64,000 bases of DNA from Brachionus rotundiformis (taxonomy: Eukaryota > Rotifera > Eurotatoria > Ploima > Brachionidae): the NCBI GenBank assembly GCA_016802295.1, contig JAESIW010000199.1, positions 520,095 to 584,094 on the forward strand, in the 5' to 3' direction. Shown here in pieces: positions 31,916 through 43,032 of the stretch; positions within the stretch are counted from its first letter, which is position 1, and the number at the start of each line of letters is the position of its first letter. The notes under the pieces are model-generated. The model worked only from the letters and a program-made list of their open reading frames with translations. It made no database searches and was not told the origin of the DNA. Position numbers and translations under genes: made by a program.

Positions 31916-32553
31916 ATGGAGCTGCGTGGCTTGGATTGTTTGGTGCTGTGTGAGCCGGTGAGAGACAGTCGGAAAAGAGAGAGAGCGAGTGTGCTTTGAA
32001 ATGGTGCAATCTTGGATAAATTAAGTACAAGCGGCGCTTTATGATTTATTTTTTTTTATTAATATAAATAAATTACTTTACTTTTATACACGTAATGTCT
32101 ATTGTCAATTTCAAAAGTCGCAGAAAACATATTATCAAAATTTAAAAGTATGACTGTAAAAATCTAATGAATATTTTAACATGCGTAAAATAAAGCCACA
32201 TGTTTATTTTTAAATTTATTATCAATTATAATTATTTTAGAAATAAAATTTTTTAATATTTTTTTATCTTTTCTTTATTGAATATATATCTCTAGACTAA
32301 TTAATATATAGATGATAGCATAGCTGATAATTAGCTTTATACAAATAGCACACGCCAGTCCTCATCTCCTTTATCACAATCGTCCATAAATCAAGTAAAG
32401 TTATACAATTTAAAAATTGAATAAATAATGACTCATTTATGTTATTATGTAAGCAAGAATATTGCTAAAAAAGTGCAAAAATTTGTTAACAATATGTAGT
32501 GAATAATAATAATACTCCTTATATCCATACCGATTTGAGGAAAGGGTGAGATT

Positions 32554-32700
32554 TTATTGCACTTTTGTCTGCAATTCATGGATCCGTTTTGACCATTTTA
32601 TTCCACTACTCTCACAGTTCTTTCTAAACACAACCCATCCACTCTCTTTCAAATCTGCATCGTTTACCCTTTCCACCAGCATTATGAAATTTACTTCCAT
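32554..32700 (-). pseudogene. Coding-like fragment (48 aa), origin unknown
   Basis: ATG to TAA: starts MEVNFIMLVERVNDADLKES, then GWVVFRKNCESSGIKWSKRI and HELQTKVQ. Amino-acid composition looks genuine, in an otherwise empty stretch. No family recognised; could be the end of a degenerate transposon protein or a microprotein. The remaining 31592-32997 holds nothing else beyond the GA repeat. Confidence 0.4.
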
Positions 32701-32997
32701 TACATAAATAAAAAATCTTACACGTTATGTTCTAAATGTCCAAAACTTGTTCTGCAAAGGAAACGCTCAAGTCTGCATAATATATGCAAACGCTGCGTTT
32801 TATTTTCTATACTTTTAGGGTTAGGGTGCAATGTTGCAGAAATCGCAAATTTAAAATTAAGTTTATTAATTTAATAAAGTCTAACTATAGGAACCAAATT
32901 CAACTTCATAACTGATGTTTACATATTTACATTGTTATATATTTATCTATTTTTTGGCTAAGGCTTTTCCGACCACATCACAGTACACCGAAATAAA

Positions 32998-33317
32998 CTA
33001 CTTTAATAAGTGAATCATCTTCAACTGTCGATTTAACAACATTGACAATTGTCGATTCGACTGCACAAACAGATGATCTAACTACAAACATTGGCTCATC
33101 AACATCGACAAATTTAGCCTCTACTAATTTAGACACAACCTCAAATCAAGAAACCAGTATTGAATCTACTTTAATAAGTGAATCATCTTCAACTGTCGAT
33201 TTAACAACATTGACAATTGTCGATTCGACTGCACAAACAGATGATCTAACTACAAACATTGGCTCATCAACATCGACAAATTTAGCCTCTACTAATTTAG
33301 ACACAACCTCAAATCAA
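32998..33317 (+). repeat. 168-bp (56-codon) Ser/Thr-rich tandem repeat, 1.9 copies
   Basis: The unit begins CTACTTTAATAAGTGAATCA and recurs at 33166, a period of 168 bp, divisible by three. It reads TIVDSTAQTDDLTTNIGSST, STNLASTNLDTTSNQETSIE, STLISESSSTVDLTTL: mucin-like. The array has no ATG, and a TAA lies just upstream in frame, so it is not an expressed gene here. Its open frame ends at the TTAA where the piggyBac element begins. Confidence 0.85.
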
Positions 33318-33374
33318 TTTTGCATTACTGTATTTATAACGTATTTTTATCAAAGCTTTAGTTTTTCAGTTTAA

Positions 33375-34537
33375 CACTAGAAGCACCAAGGTGTCAAAAT
33401 GACTCTTTTTGGTTTTTTGCTATGTTATAATTCAATAGTCTGAAAAGATTAAAACTTGAAATTGTAAAGTTAACATTAAATAAAGTTAAATTTAAAAAAT
33501 TTTATATCAACATATTCACATGATGCTTCATTTTTTTAAATTGACTATAAACTACAAGAAGCATCAAAAAGGGTCAAATGACTCCTATTGAAATTTTATT
33601 CAATTTGAAAGATTTGATTTAGTTTTTTCTTTAAAATATAATGAATAATACTAGAATTTCTGCTCTAAGTGCTAAAGAAATTATTAAAAGATTAGCAGTC
33701 ATTGAAACTAATGACTCGGACGCTGAATCAAAATACGAAAATGATGATTTTGATGAAGATGAAGACTTCAGCAGTGAGTGCGAAATGGATAAACTTGATG
33801 AACAAGAACCTATAAATGATGAGAATGAAAACAATAATAAAATAGATTAACAAATTGAATTAGTAATTCGTCGAGCGATTGGTGACCAATCAGTGTGAGA
33901 ATTTCCTTCAACTGGTGACAAAACTTCCAAAGCAGGTGTCATTTGGGATAAATTAGAGCTCGATAAATCAAAGAGAATCATAAACCAAGTAAAATCCTCG
34001 GGAAAACCTGGCCCAACTTCGTACGCCACAAGACGTATTGATTCAGCTGCGCTTTCAGCCTTCAATTGTATAATCGATAACTCTATAGTCGATAGTATTG
34101 TAAATTCTACCAATGCCGAAGCTGAAAGATCAAATGACAGCTTTCGTTTAAATTTTGAAATTTTATATTTATTCTTTGGAGTTTTTCTTTGTCGAGGAGT
34201 TTTCTGCAAAGGTGTCAGAATCATGATCAAGAAATATGATCAAGAAAACAGTTCTCCAGAAAACAGTCAAATTAGCCTTTGCAACAATAATAAAACTAAT
34301 TTAATCTGTACAAACTGTAATAAATCAGTATGTGGACAATGTACAGAAAAAATTTTGAATAATAAAAATATGAGATATATGTAGTAAAATGTGAGAAATA
34401 ATTTTTATAGGAATTTTTTTTATTACATGATTTAAAATTGATATATGATTAATTTAATATATTTTTTTTTCGAATAAAGCCTTAAAACATCTTTAATTTT
34501 AAAAAGAGTCATTTTACCCCGTTTGGTACTTCTAGTA
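33375..34537 (+). mobile_element. Internally deleted piggyBac transposon
   Basis: Flanked by TTAA at 33371-33374 and 34538-34541. Terminal inverted repeats: left CACTAGAAGCACCAAGGTGT then AAAATGACTC; right (reverse complement) TACTAGAAGTACCAAACGGG then AAAATGACTC. The interior encodes a degenerate transposase lacking its central domain. Confidence 0.92.
33641..34384 (+). pseudogene. Degenerate piggyBac transposase
   Basis: One frame covers the N-terminus (ISALSAKEIIKRLAVIE, acidic DDFDEDEDFSSE), then in-frame TAA (33848) and TGA stops. It resumes with SKAGVIWDKLELDKSKRI, SSGKPGPTSYATRRIDSAAL, SAFNCIIDNSIVDSIVNSTN, jumps past the DDD catalytic core, and ends in a Cys-rich tail (CTNCNKSVCGQCTEKI) like the piggyBac C-terminal domain. 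About 248 codons where intact transposases have ~550-600. Not functional. Confidence 0.88.
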
Positions 34538-34541
34538 TTAA

Positions 34542-35113
34542 ATTAGTAGAAAAGTATTAAATAATTGTTAATAAGAAAAATTATTAAATAATAAATATGA
34601 AAGAAATTAAACCATTTTATCAAAATTAAATTAAAATTTAGTTTTTTTAGTTTTTATAATTTCTTAGGAAAAATAGATCGATTTTTAAATCGAAAATTTT
34701 ACGCAATTCCGTAACTATTTGGTTGTCCTGACTCGCTCTGTTAAATATTTATTTCAAATAATTAGAATTATTAAAAATATGGGTATCATACCCATATAAA
34801 TTAGAATAGTATTCTAATTTAAATTTTTTGATATTTGCTCATAATTAATTTAAATATGTTTTTTAACTTAATTATCATATATATTTTAGACTAAACTAAT
34901 AGTAGAAATATAAATAAATTGATTGATTTAATTTAATTTGGCTTTATATTAAATTTAAATAAAATTAAAATTTATACATTTATGAAATAAATTAAAAAAA
35001 ATATCCAATTGATTGTTTAAATTTTTTTATTAAAAAGTAAACTTTTAATTACATAAATACACTAAAAATATCAATTAATTTTAAAATTTTATCTATAATT
35101 AAAAATTCTATCT
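34542..35113. other. AT-rich spacer with two adjacent palindromes
   Basis: 34777-34797 (10-bp arms, 1-nt centre, ATATGGGTAT/ATACCCATAT) and 34798-34820 (11-bp arms AAATTAGAATA) lie directly side by side. Nothing else recognised. Confidence 0.7.
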
Positions 35114-35986
35114 TCAAGAATTTATTTCCTGCTTAATCCAGTTTAAATAATTTGGTACAACTGTAAAAAAAGTTGGCGAGTCAGGAATACATTTGAGCGA
35201 TTTGCCATTGTCAGCAAGATCAACATTTGCAAAGCTAACAATACCAAACACAAACCATCTACCATTAGTGAAGTGTACCAAAGAACCACCTGAATCACCC
35301 ACACAAACATTTGAGTTCTTTTTTAGCCTATTAATTGCACAGTATCTTGAATCTCCCATATTTGCACATAATGTCTGATTCACATCATTCATTATGTACA
35401 ATTGAATTTGATTTAAAGTATCTGATCTAGATGAAAAACTTACTTTTTCAGTAGTACTGCCCCATCCAGGTACAAACAGTGTCTTATTATAGACCGATTT
35501 GGCACTTAAATGCCATGGTAAACAAATTGTTGAGACCTTTTTGGATAAATTAACCTCTTTAGTTAATTCCAGTAGAGCAATGTCGTTCTGAAAGCCAGTC
35601 TGGTTGTAGTTTTGATGCCTAATGATCCTAGACACTTTAACTAAATTCTTAGCCGGATTAGCTTCGACCAAATTGTATAGACCAACTCCAACATAGATCT
35701 CAAACATTGGATTTATTTGATCAAAACAATGTGCTGCGGTCAGAACATACTTTTGTGAAATAAGAGAACCACCACAGAAAAACAAATGACCATTGAATAT
35801 TTTGAAAAAAATACCAACATGCCATGGCCATGAATTTGGAATAGACTTGTCTCCATTTATAATTCTAGGGATAATTTTGTGCTTAAAAGGCGTTTGACCA
35901 CATTTGACCGCATTTGCTGGACTGCATTGTAAAAACAATACTAAAAAAGCTAGCAAAAATAATGAAAATTTTTCCATTTTAATCAT
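35114..35986 (-). CDS. Secreted S1 serine protease (290 aa)
   Basis: Single exon. Signal peptide (MEKFSLFLLAFLVLFLQCSPANA from the second Met), activation junction RIINGDKSIPNSWPWHVGIF, full triad: His in LTAAHCFD, Asp in NDIALLELT, Ser in CVGDSGGSLV. Residue 189 is Asn, as in the other two S1 proteins of this window. Cysteine positions fit a chymotrypsin fold with an extra N-terminal Cys (VKCGQTPF) that could tether a propeptide. Two in-frame Met codons (35986 and 35977) are possible starts; the second gives the cleaner signal peptide. Confidence 0.94.
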   Translation of the reverse strand: MIKMEKFSLFLLAFLVLFLQCSPANAVKCGQTPFKHKIIPRIINGDKSIPNSWPWHVGIFFKIFNGHLFFCGGSLISQKYVLTAAHCFDQINPMFEIYVGVGLYNLVEANPAKNLVKVSRIIRHQNYNQTGFQNDIALLELTKEVNLSKKVSTICLPWHLSAKSVYNKTLFVPGWGSTTEKVSFSSRSDTLNQIQLYIMNDVNQTLCANMGDSRYCAINRLKKNSNVCVGDSGGSLVHFTNGRWFVFGIVSFANVDLADNGKSLKCIPDSPTFFTVVPNYLNWIKQEINS

Positions 35987-36019
35987 TTAATATAAAAAAC
36001 ACACACACTTATTAGTGGC

Positions 36020-36027
36020 CTTATATA
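36020..36027 (-). promoter_or_regulatory. TATA box candidate for the S1 protease at 35114-35986
   Basis: TATATAAG on the minus strand, 34 bp upstream of the first ATG. Confidence 0.45.
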
Positions 36028-37219
36028 GACTGTAAATATGGAATTTTGATTACATAACTTGGCGCAACCAAAATCCATTCCATTGTTTAAAAGTAACTTT
36101 TATGTTTAGTTTAAGACTTTTTAGATATGAATTTTTTAAATTTTAATTGAAGTTTCGTCACGGCTCGTATCTCCTTGAAATGACTCTCCTTGAATGAACC
36201 ATTTTGAAATTTAAACATTTAAATGAATGTATCTATTTTAAAAATTAGCTATCTAAATATTTTAGTGATAAACTTTCGGCCAAATTGATAAAAAAATATT
36301 AGAACTTTACTTTTGGGACCTTAATACTTGAGCTGAATAAATTTTATTAAACTTTTTAGATTTAAGGAAGATGGTTAAATCAAATTATAAATTTAAAAAA
36401 AAATTTTAAATTTAAATAAAAAATGTATTATTATAAGAATATTTTTATCATCATAGTATTAATTTAATACAATATATAAAATAATTTTGTTAATAAAATG
36501 ATATCATGATTAAGTTTTGGTAAATTATCCAAACCAAATTGGAGAATTTTTCAGCTGCCATATTTATCAAAGAGTAATGTTTACGCTTGGTTGTGCTCAC
36601 AACCAGGTAAATTGATGTTCAATGAAGCAAAGAAAATATCTAAGAAGATAAACGATTAATAAATTACTGACAACTAGGATTAATTTAAATTCAAGACTGT
36701 TGTAGAGGCCTTGTTTGAAGAGAAAAAAAATACACTTTGACATGTCATACACTTTTATTAAATGAAAAATAAATCTTAAGTATAAAAATAAACCTAATTA
36801 CATGTTTAATTATTATCTTACCGCTCAAGGACAATTTATTCCAAGAATCAAATAAATAATGTGATCGTCCGACACGGTAATGTATTAAGTAAAAATTAAA
36901 TGCAACAACAATTTTTAAAAAATATAGCTTAATAACCCAAAATTATACTCAATAAAATTCGAGTCGATACAATTAAGACTTAGTATATTTTTATATTTAT
37001 AAATATATGTATATATTTTTTTTTTGTTATTTTTTGCTTTGTTTTAGCTTTAATTATCAACAACATTATAAAAAATTACATTAATAGAAAAAAAAATAAA
37101 TTTAATTTAAAAATGAAAAAATTCAAACCTATTTTTTCAATCAACAAAATATAAAAATAACAATAATATAATCCCTGAAAAAAAATTATATATTTTTTAT
37201 AGAAAAAAAAAAAAGAAAT
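36028..37219. other. Intergenic region, one coding-like fragment
   Basis: AT-rich; the fragment at 36555-36659 is described separately. The Bora 3' side is A/T homopolymer-rich. Confidence 0.5.
36555..36659 (+). pseudogene. Coding-like terminal-exon fragment (34 codons)
   Basis: Follows a splice-acceptor-like TTTTTCAG and reads LPYLSKSNVYAWLCSQPGKL then MFNEAKKISKKIND and a stop. No upstream exon was found. Family unknown; probably a gene relic. Confidence 0.35.
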
Positions 37220-40112
37220 TTAAACTCGATTTGTCCGATTCGTATTTTTCCAATTGTAATAAAAACTTGTAGCCATCAGCTCTTGCTTGGCTCTGTCTAA
37301 AATGGTGCGCGCATACTCGCTCGCCGACTTTCCCTTAAGCAACATGGACTGTTCCATAAACGAACAGTCCATGGTCACTTTTTTTACATCGCACAGCGAA
37401 TTACTGGCCTTTAGAATTTTTTTCTTGACCATTAGACCATAATTGTCCTCACTCTCTTGCGAACAGTCCAAATTGTTCCGACTGCTACAGTCATACACCT
37501 TGAACACACTCTCACAATTCTCATCGCATCCATCCGCACTTCTTAGACCATTGCTTGTCTTTGACTTTACCATATCGGTCTTGACCAACTCATTCTTGAG
37601 CTTTTCCGGTGTAGAGCACTCAATTGGCTGCATTGTCTCAAACGAGTTCAAACTCAGACTAAACTTTTTCCTAAAACTTTGTTTACACTCATGTTTGTCA
37701 CATGATTTGGACAAATTTTTGCTCAACTTGTCAAAATTGTGCTTGCTCGGCTCAGGACTAAGCGGTGTGCTACTTGTTAGCTCTTGTTTGTCAGGGTCTG
37801 AATTCTTGTTTGTCTTGTTGGTCAATGGCAGATTTAGACTAGAGGGTTTTTTGAACAACATCATCTCGCTGGCATTGGTCACATTCGAGCTGTTATTTGT
37901 GCCACTTTGGCCCAAATAATTAGTCTGGTAACCTGTGTCCTGAGAACTCGACTGGTTTATTGTAGTCGTGGTACTATTTTGAAGGAGTACGGTCCGATTG
38001 ACGTCTCTGGACTGCATTTCTGTTTTTCTAATTAGGTTTTCATATGTGTCATGGTAAACTTCGTTGTAGATCTCTTCTCTTTTGTGATGGTGATTGTGCG
38101 TAGGCTTGCACGCATTTTCCAAGCTGAACGATTTGTTGGCATTTTGTCTTGGCTTCTCGGATGACTTGGAATAGTCCATGAAAATTATTGACTTTTGTTG
38201 CTGCTGGCTTTTTTGACTCTCAGTGGACGAGTTAGGATCGGATTTTTTTTGGCTTATGGGAGATAAATTTGGCGACTTGAGCGCCTCGTTTTTGTCCATG
38301 TCCGATTGGTCATCAAAATGAAAAAAACGACTGTGATGCTGATGCTGCAAATTTTTGCTAAAAAGGCTATTCGACAAGATGGACAAGTCCATTTTGTCGC
38401 TGGACAAGTCACCCATTTTCTTTGGGGTTTTTTGGCCACCAACTGGCGACAAGTCAATGGCATGTTTATGATCAGCAATAAAAACACTGTCGTCTTGCTC
38501 ATTTTCAGAGCCCATGTCGCACATAATCTTCCTGTTTTTGTTCTTTTTGGGACTAGACGAGCGATGATTTTTGTCACTGGGCTTTATTGGTTGATTATCG
38601 AACTCGAACGAGTCCTCCCAGTCGTCATTGAACGACACGTCAACCGCTGGCTTGGTAACTTCGGTCCTTGGCTCAGAAACGCTTTTGGAAAAATTTTTGT
38701 GCAGTTGTCTGAGACGCGGCGACATGAACGAGTCGTCGGCAGTGTTCTTAGCTGAGGATGTAGACAGCTCATCAAGATCGAAAAGCTTCTTCCTAATTGA
38801 GTTATTGAGCTTGGGCGATTTGGCTTGTTCGCCATCCATTGGTGAATTTATCAGAAACTCTTTCAATCCTGGTATTTGGTTCAGATCAAAGTCTATCGGA
38901 AAACTCAGCACTGTCTGACAATCTTTTAGTTAAAAATAAAAATTTACCAACAAAATAGTCTTTATTTTGAATTTTTTAAAATTATTAATTATTATTTAAT
39001 TATTTTTAACTTTAAGATTTATAAAAATAAACTAAAACAGCTAAAAAAGAGACTTGTGTAAACATATTTTAGTTAGTTTTAATTGATATATAATATAAAA
39101 AAAAAAAAATAATATGATGTAAAATCTGACTGTGAGTTCAAATCACTTGATTAATATTTGACTTTTAATTAGTTATCTTAATTTTATTTAGAATTTTTAT
39201 TTACATTTTCTCAAAAAAAAAAAACATAAACTGACTTTCTTTTATACTATTTTATATTTGTAATTATGTGTAGTTAAATTTTGTAATAAACTGTGGAAAA
39301 TAAATAATAATTAATTAAATATTCAAACTTATTATTAAAAGCTATATTTTTAAATACATCTAAAATTATTAATAAAATAGCAAATTCAATTCAATTGGTA
39401 TTAAATTGGTAAAAATTTAAATCATTATTTATTTTAAAAAAATGGAAAAATCTATAAGACACTGATTTTCTTATCTAAAATTTAAAATTTTAATATTATG
39501 GAGTTCAATAACAAGCACTCTAAAATTAGCCTTAAAAATGACGGGAAAACCACTTAACCAAACTACGGAAAGAGAACCGGACATCGGCATCATCATTCCC
39601 AACAATCTCAAATGGAACATTCAGGCTATTCACGCTGCCAGCAAAAGGAAAACTCTGCTTGCTATGCCAAAAAAAATTTCAAATGTTTGATCCTAGATAC
39701 ATGTAAGAGCACACTTGGAATACGCCATAGCAGCGTGGAACCCATGTAACTAAACTAGTTAAGACTTGTCGTACGAATGCATACTAAGCTAGGCTTGACA
39801 ACACTAAAGAAAAGGAGACAGAGAAGTGACTTAATCGAGAACTTTAAACTAAGTACTGGACTAAGTAGGGTGGACAGGTACAGCGCGAATAAGATGACGA
39901 GCTCTATTACATTTGATGGACCAGTCCGTTGCATTCGCGGAAACAAGCACCGCCTGGCAAAACTCTTCACCAAGAATGGCTACAGAGAAGATTTTCTGTC
40001 AAAAAGAGTAGTTTAAAATTGGAACAAGTTAACAACAGAGACTATCACATCCAAAAATAAAATCAACTTCAAGAAAAGATTAAAGCTTGCTCTTCAATTA
40101 ACCTGTTGTAGC

Positions 40113-40150
<38 letters not shown>

Positions 40151-41037
40151 CAAACTATTTATCTTGTATACAATTTTTTTTATATTTTTATATATTATAA
40201 TATTATTTTTTTTGTCAAATTTAAAATTTTACCAAATTTTAGTATAAAATATTTTAAAATTAGATTAAAATTAAAATAGATTAGAATTATAATTTACTAA
40301 TTATCAACAAAATAAAGCAAATTAAAAATAAAAAAAATTTTACTTTGATCTTTTTTGTTGAGTTTATTAGTTTCATAGAGTTTTGTAGCCGAATTGTTTC
40401 TGGCCAAACTTGACAACGAGCTTACACTACTAGTGGCATATCGTTGGCTCTTTTTGGCGTTTGATTTAACATCTAAATTAAGTGGTGAACTAAAGTTGTT
40501 TCGGTGTGCCGAATTGCCCCCGCTTGAGGACAAAGTTCCCAGCCTGTTCTTCATTTGATTGGACCCGAATGTTTGCGTGGCATTGCCATTTGCCAACGGA
40601 GACTCAATTATAACTTTATTCTGAGACCAGAAGGCCTCTACGGCAGCATTGACCTGTTTGGCCATTCTTGTGTCGTAAACATATTGAGCTATTAGACTAG
40701 ACTCGTCTGTGGGAATATCTGCAGGATAGAGGACAGCTCTTTGCTCAATATTCCACATCGAGCTGCTATTCTCGCGCTCTGGTGTAGACGTGGACGCTAT
40801 CTGAAACAGATTCGGACTCAGCACAGACTGCTCAAGGCGAAATTTGTTTGTCTCTTCGAATGGGTTGATGGTTTGCTGCAAATTGGGCGTCATCATCACA
40901 TCGTTCATTACACTAGATATGGAACTAGTGCTGCTGGTGGTGGTGGTAGTGCTCAATTTGGTGAAAAGCGTGCGTGTGCATGTCATGGTCTTTTTGCGCT
41001 CATTTAAACTCGCTTGGGCAAGCGACGAGGTGGACAT
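37220..41037 (-). CDS. BORA: Protein aurora borealis, Aurora A activator (798 aa, two exons)
   Basis: Bora, once phosphorylated by cyclin-CDK, lets Aurora A activate Plk1 for mitotic entry. Exons 40344-41037 and 37220-38922, phase 1, separated by a 1.4-kb intron. Conserved core in exon 1: QQTINPFEETNKFRLEQSVL then SPNLFQIASTSTPE and SMWNIEQRAVLYPADIP (vertebrate WSIDQLAVINPVEI), then VNAAVEAFWSQNKVIIESP. Exon 2 opens with CQTVLSFPIDFDLNQIPG and SIRKKLFDLDE, as in vertebrate CQTLLSLPVDFNLE and SLRRKLF. The rest (~550 residues) is Ser/Asn-rich, disordered-looking, with many SP/TP sites. Longer than human Bora (559). Confidence 0.88.
39500..40150 (+). mobile_element. 5'-truncated, decayed LINE with (ATT)n tail, in the Bora intron
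   Basis: The plus strand encodes frameshifted pieces of a non-LTR reverse transcriptase C-terminal region: REPDIGIIIPNNLKWNIQAI, LEYAIAAWNP, and LGLTTLKKRRQRSDLIENFK ... CIRGNKHRLAKLFTKNGYRE, FLSKRVV..WNKLT. It ends TGTAGCTTATTATT with about ten ATT units. Same 3' end as the fragment at 59241-59328. Inserted antisense to Bora. Confidence 0.85.
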
Positions 41038-41958
41038 TTGTGTGGTTAAATTTTGATAAAAGCAGTCTTAGTAAACAACTTTTCTTGTTTAATTGTTGCT
41101 AAAATTTGAACAAATTTAAATTAGATTGGATCATCTTGTACAAAAAAGCATGCAATATATGACTTTTTTTCTATATAAATAAGTGTAAGATTTGTCTTAT
41201 AAAATTAATTTTTGAGATTAGTTTATAATTTATTCGTGTCTCCAATAGAAACTTGATATAAAACTCTAGTTTCATAAATTATTTGCCTTTTTCCAAGCAT
41301 CATTAGTCCTCAAGTGCCACTAATATTCCAATTTTTGTTTGGTTTTTACAATTTAAACAAGCTCAGTCATACAATTTTTGTCATATAATAAATTTTTGTT
41401 TTCTTACTAATTGGAATTAAGTTATGTAATGTTGTTAATTAAAGTTAAATATATCGAAAAATTTTTCATAAAAAGTTTTAGAAAAATATTTTTTTTTTAA
41501 TTTTGTAAATAAAATCAAAAGGTTTAATCTTATTCAAAATTGAATTTTTTTTTTTACTTTTAGTTCATACTGATATCATTTATTTATTAAAATAAATAAA
41601 AGTATACAAAATTTTTTATTTTAATTTAATTTTACTTTTAAAAACTAAAAAGTAAAAATACCGAAGACTAGGCCAAAAATTATCATCATGGTCGAATGTT
41701 TGCCATTGTTTTGGCATTCATCACATGATTGAAAATTTGATAAATGTACCTAATATGGTTGTCCAAAACTGGTGATTTTTAGTTCTTAATATTAAATTAG
41801 TTTTATAAAATCTAAAATAACTATTTTTTAAAATGATTAGAGAGCAATTAAATTAAGACAAGATAAAACTTTCACATGATATTCAATTTAAAAACAAATA
41901 CTAATAAATAATCAAAACTAGTTTTAGTCTTTTATTAAAAATATATTCAAAAATAAAC
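41038..41958. other. Divergent promoter region between BORA and an SDR gene
   Basis: Head-to-head spacing of 920 bp; AT-rich, no ORF or repeat of note. Confidence 0.5.
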
Positions 41959-43032
41959 ATGTTGCAATATTTATATCACTTGGTAATTACCATTCTTCTC
42001 CTATTGCACGGATTTATATGGGGAATATTGAAGCAGATCATACCTTTAAAATACCGTGCAAAAAGTGTTAGCAGTCAAGCTGTGTTAATAACTGGAGCAG
42101 GCTCGGGCATTGGTAAACTGATTGCCAAAAAAATGGCCAAACTAGGCGCCCATTGTATCTTGGTTGATATCGACGAGAAGAGTAATAATCAAACAGCTCA
42201 AGAAATTTTTGACCAAAATGGAAAGGCTCTTGCCATGAATTGTGATCTCAGTGATAAAAATCAAATTTATGAACTTTACAATAAAGTACAAAATTAAAAC
42301 ACAATTAATTTATTTTTTTAATCTGTTGGATATTAATAGATTAAAAAAAAAGTTGATCATGTCGATATATTAATTAACAATGCTGGTATTGTTAATGGGA
42401 AAAAGTTTTTGGAATCATCGGACAAATCAATAGAAAAAGTTTTCAATGTAAATACTCTAAGTCATATATGGGTCAGTTAAAAATTAAAAATTAAATTAAA
42501 ATTAAATTATCTATTTTGGTAAAGATGAATAAGGCGTTTTTGCCAGATATGATCGAGAAAAACAGTGGTCACATAGTGACTGTATCAAGTATGGCCGGAC
42601 TTTTCGGAGCGGCTGGTCTGTGTGACTATTGTGCGTCAAAATCTGCTATAATAGGATTCGACGAGTCACTAAGAAATGAGCTACTCAGACTGGACAAGAC
42701 AGGAGTAAAGACTACTCTAGTGTGTCCAAATGTAATTAGAACCGGAATGTTCAATGGATACTCAACAGTCATACCTGAGCTTGAACCTGAGTATGTGGCT
42801 GAAAAAATTGTTCATGGTATACTCACAGAACAAAAGGTCTTGCTAATACCCAAAATTATGTACTTTTTTTATGCTTTTAAAACGTAATACAAAAATGTCT
42901 ACTTTTTAAAAAGAATTACAATTAATTAATTTTACTCAAAGAATAATTTCTCACGAAACAGAAAACTATCTGGCCAAATATGTATTCAAGACATGTTATG
43001 CTATGGACAATTTTAAAGGCAAAAAAGAATAG
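41959..43032 (+). CDS. SDR16C-like membrane-anchored short-chain dehydrogenase (302 aa, four exons)
   Basis: NAD(P)-dependent oxidoreductase of the RDHE2/HSD17B11-like group, likely acting on retinol, steroid or other lipid alcohols at the ER or lipid droplets. Exons 41959-42285, 42340-42471, 42525-42883, 42942-43032 (phases 0, 0, 2; 909 nt). An N-terminal hydrophobic anchor (HLVITILLLLHGFIWGIL) precedes LITGAGSGIGKLIAKKMAKL (TGxxxGxG cofactor site), [15 protein letters not shown], catalytic Ser in VTVSSMAG and Tyr/Lys in CDYCASK. C-terminal YAMDNFKGKKE. A paralogue with identical exon phases lies on the other strand at 50.2-51.3 kb. Confidence 0.93.

Noticed and set aside
31830..32030. 66-codon minus-strand ORF
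   Set aside because: It is the translation of the (GA)n-rich tract (Leu/Ser repeats), not a gene.
33847..34230. 127-codon minus-strand ORF
   Set aside because: Antisense to the degenerate piggyBac transposase, which explains the sequence better on the plus strand.
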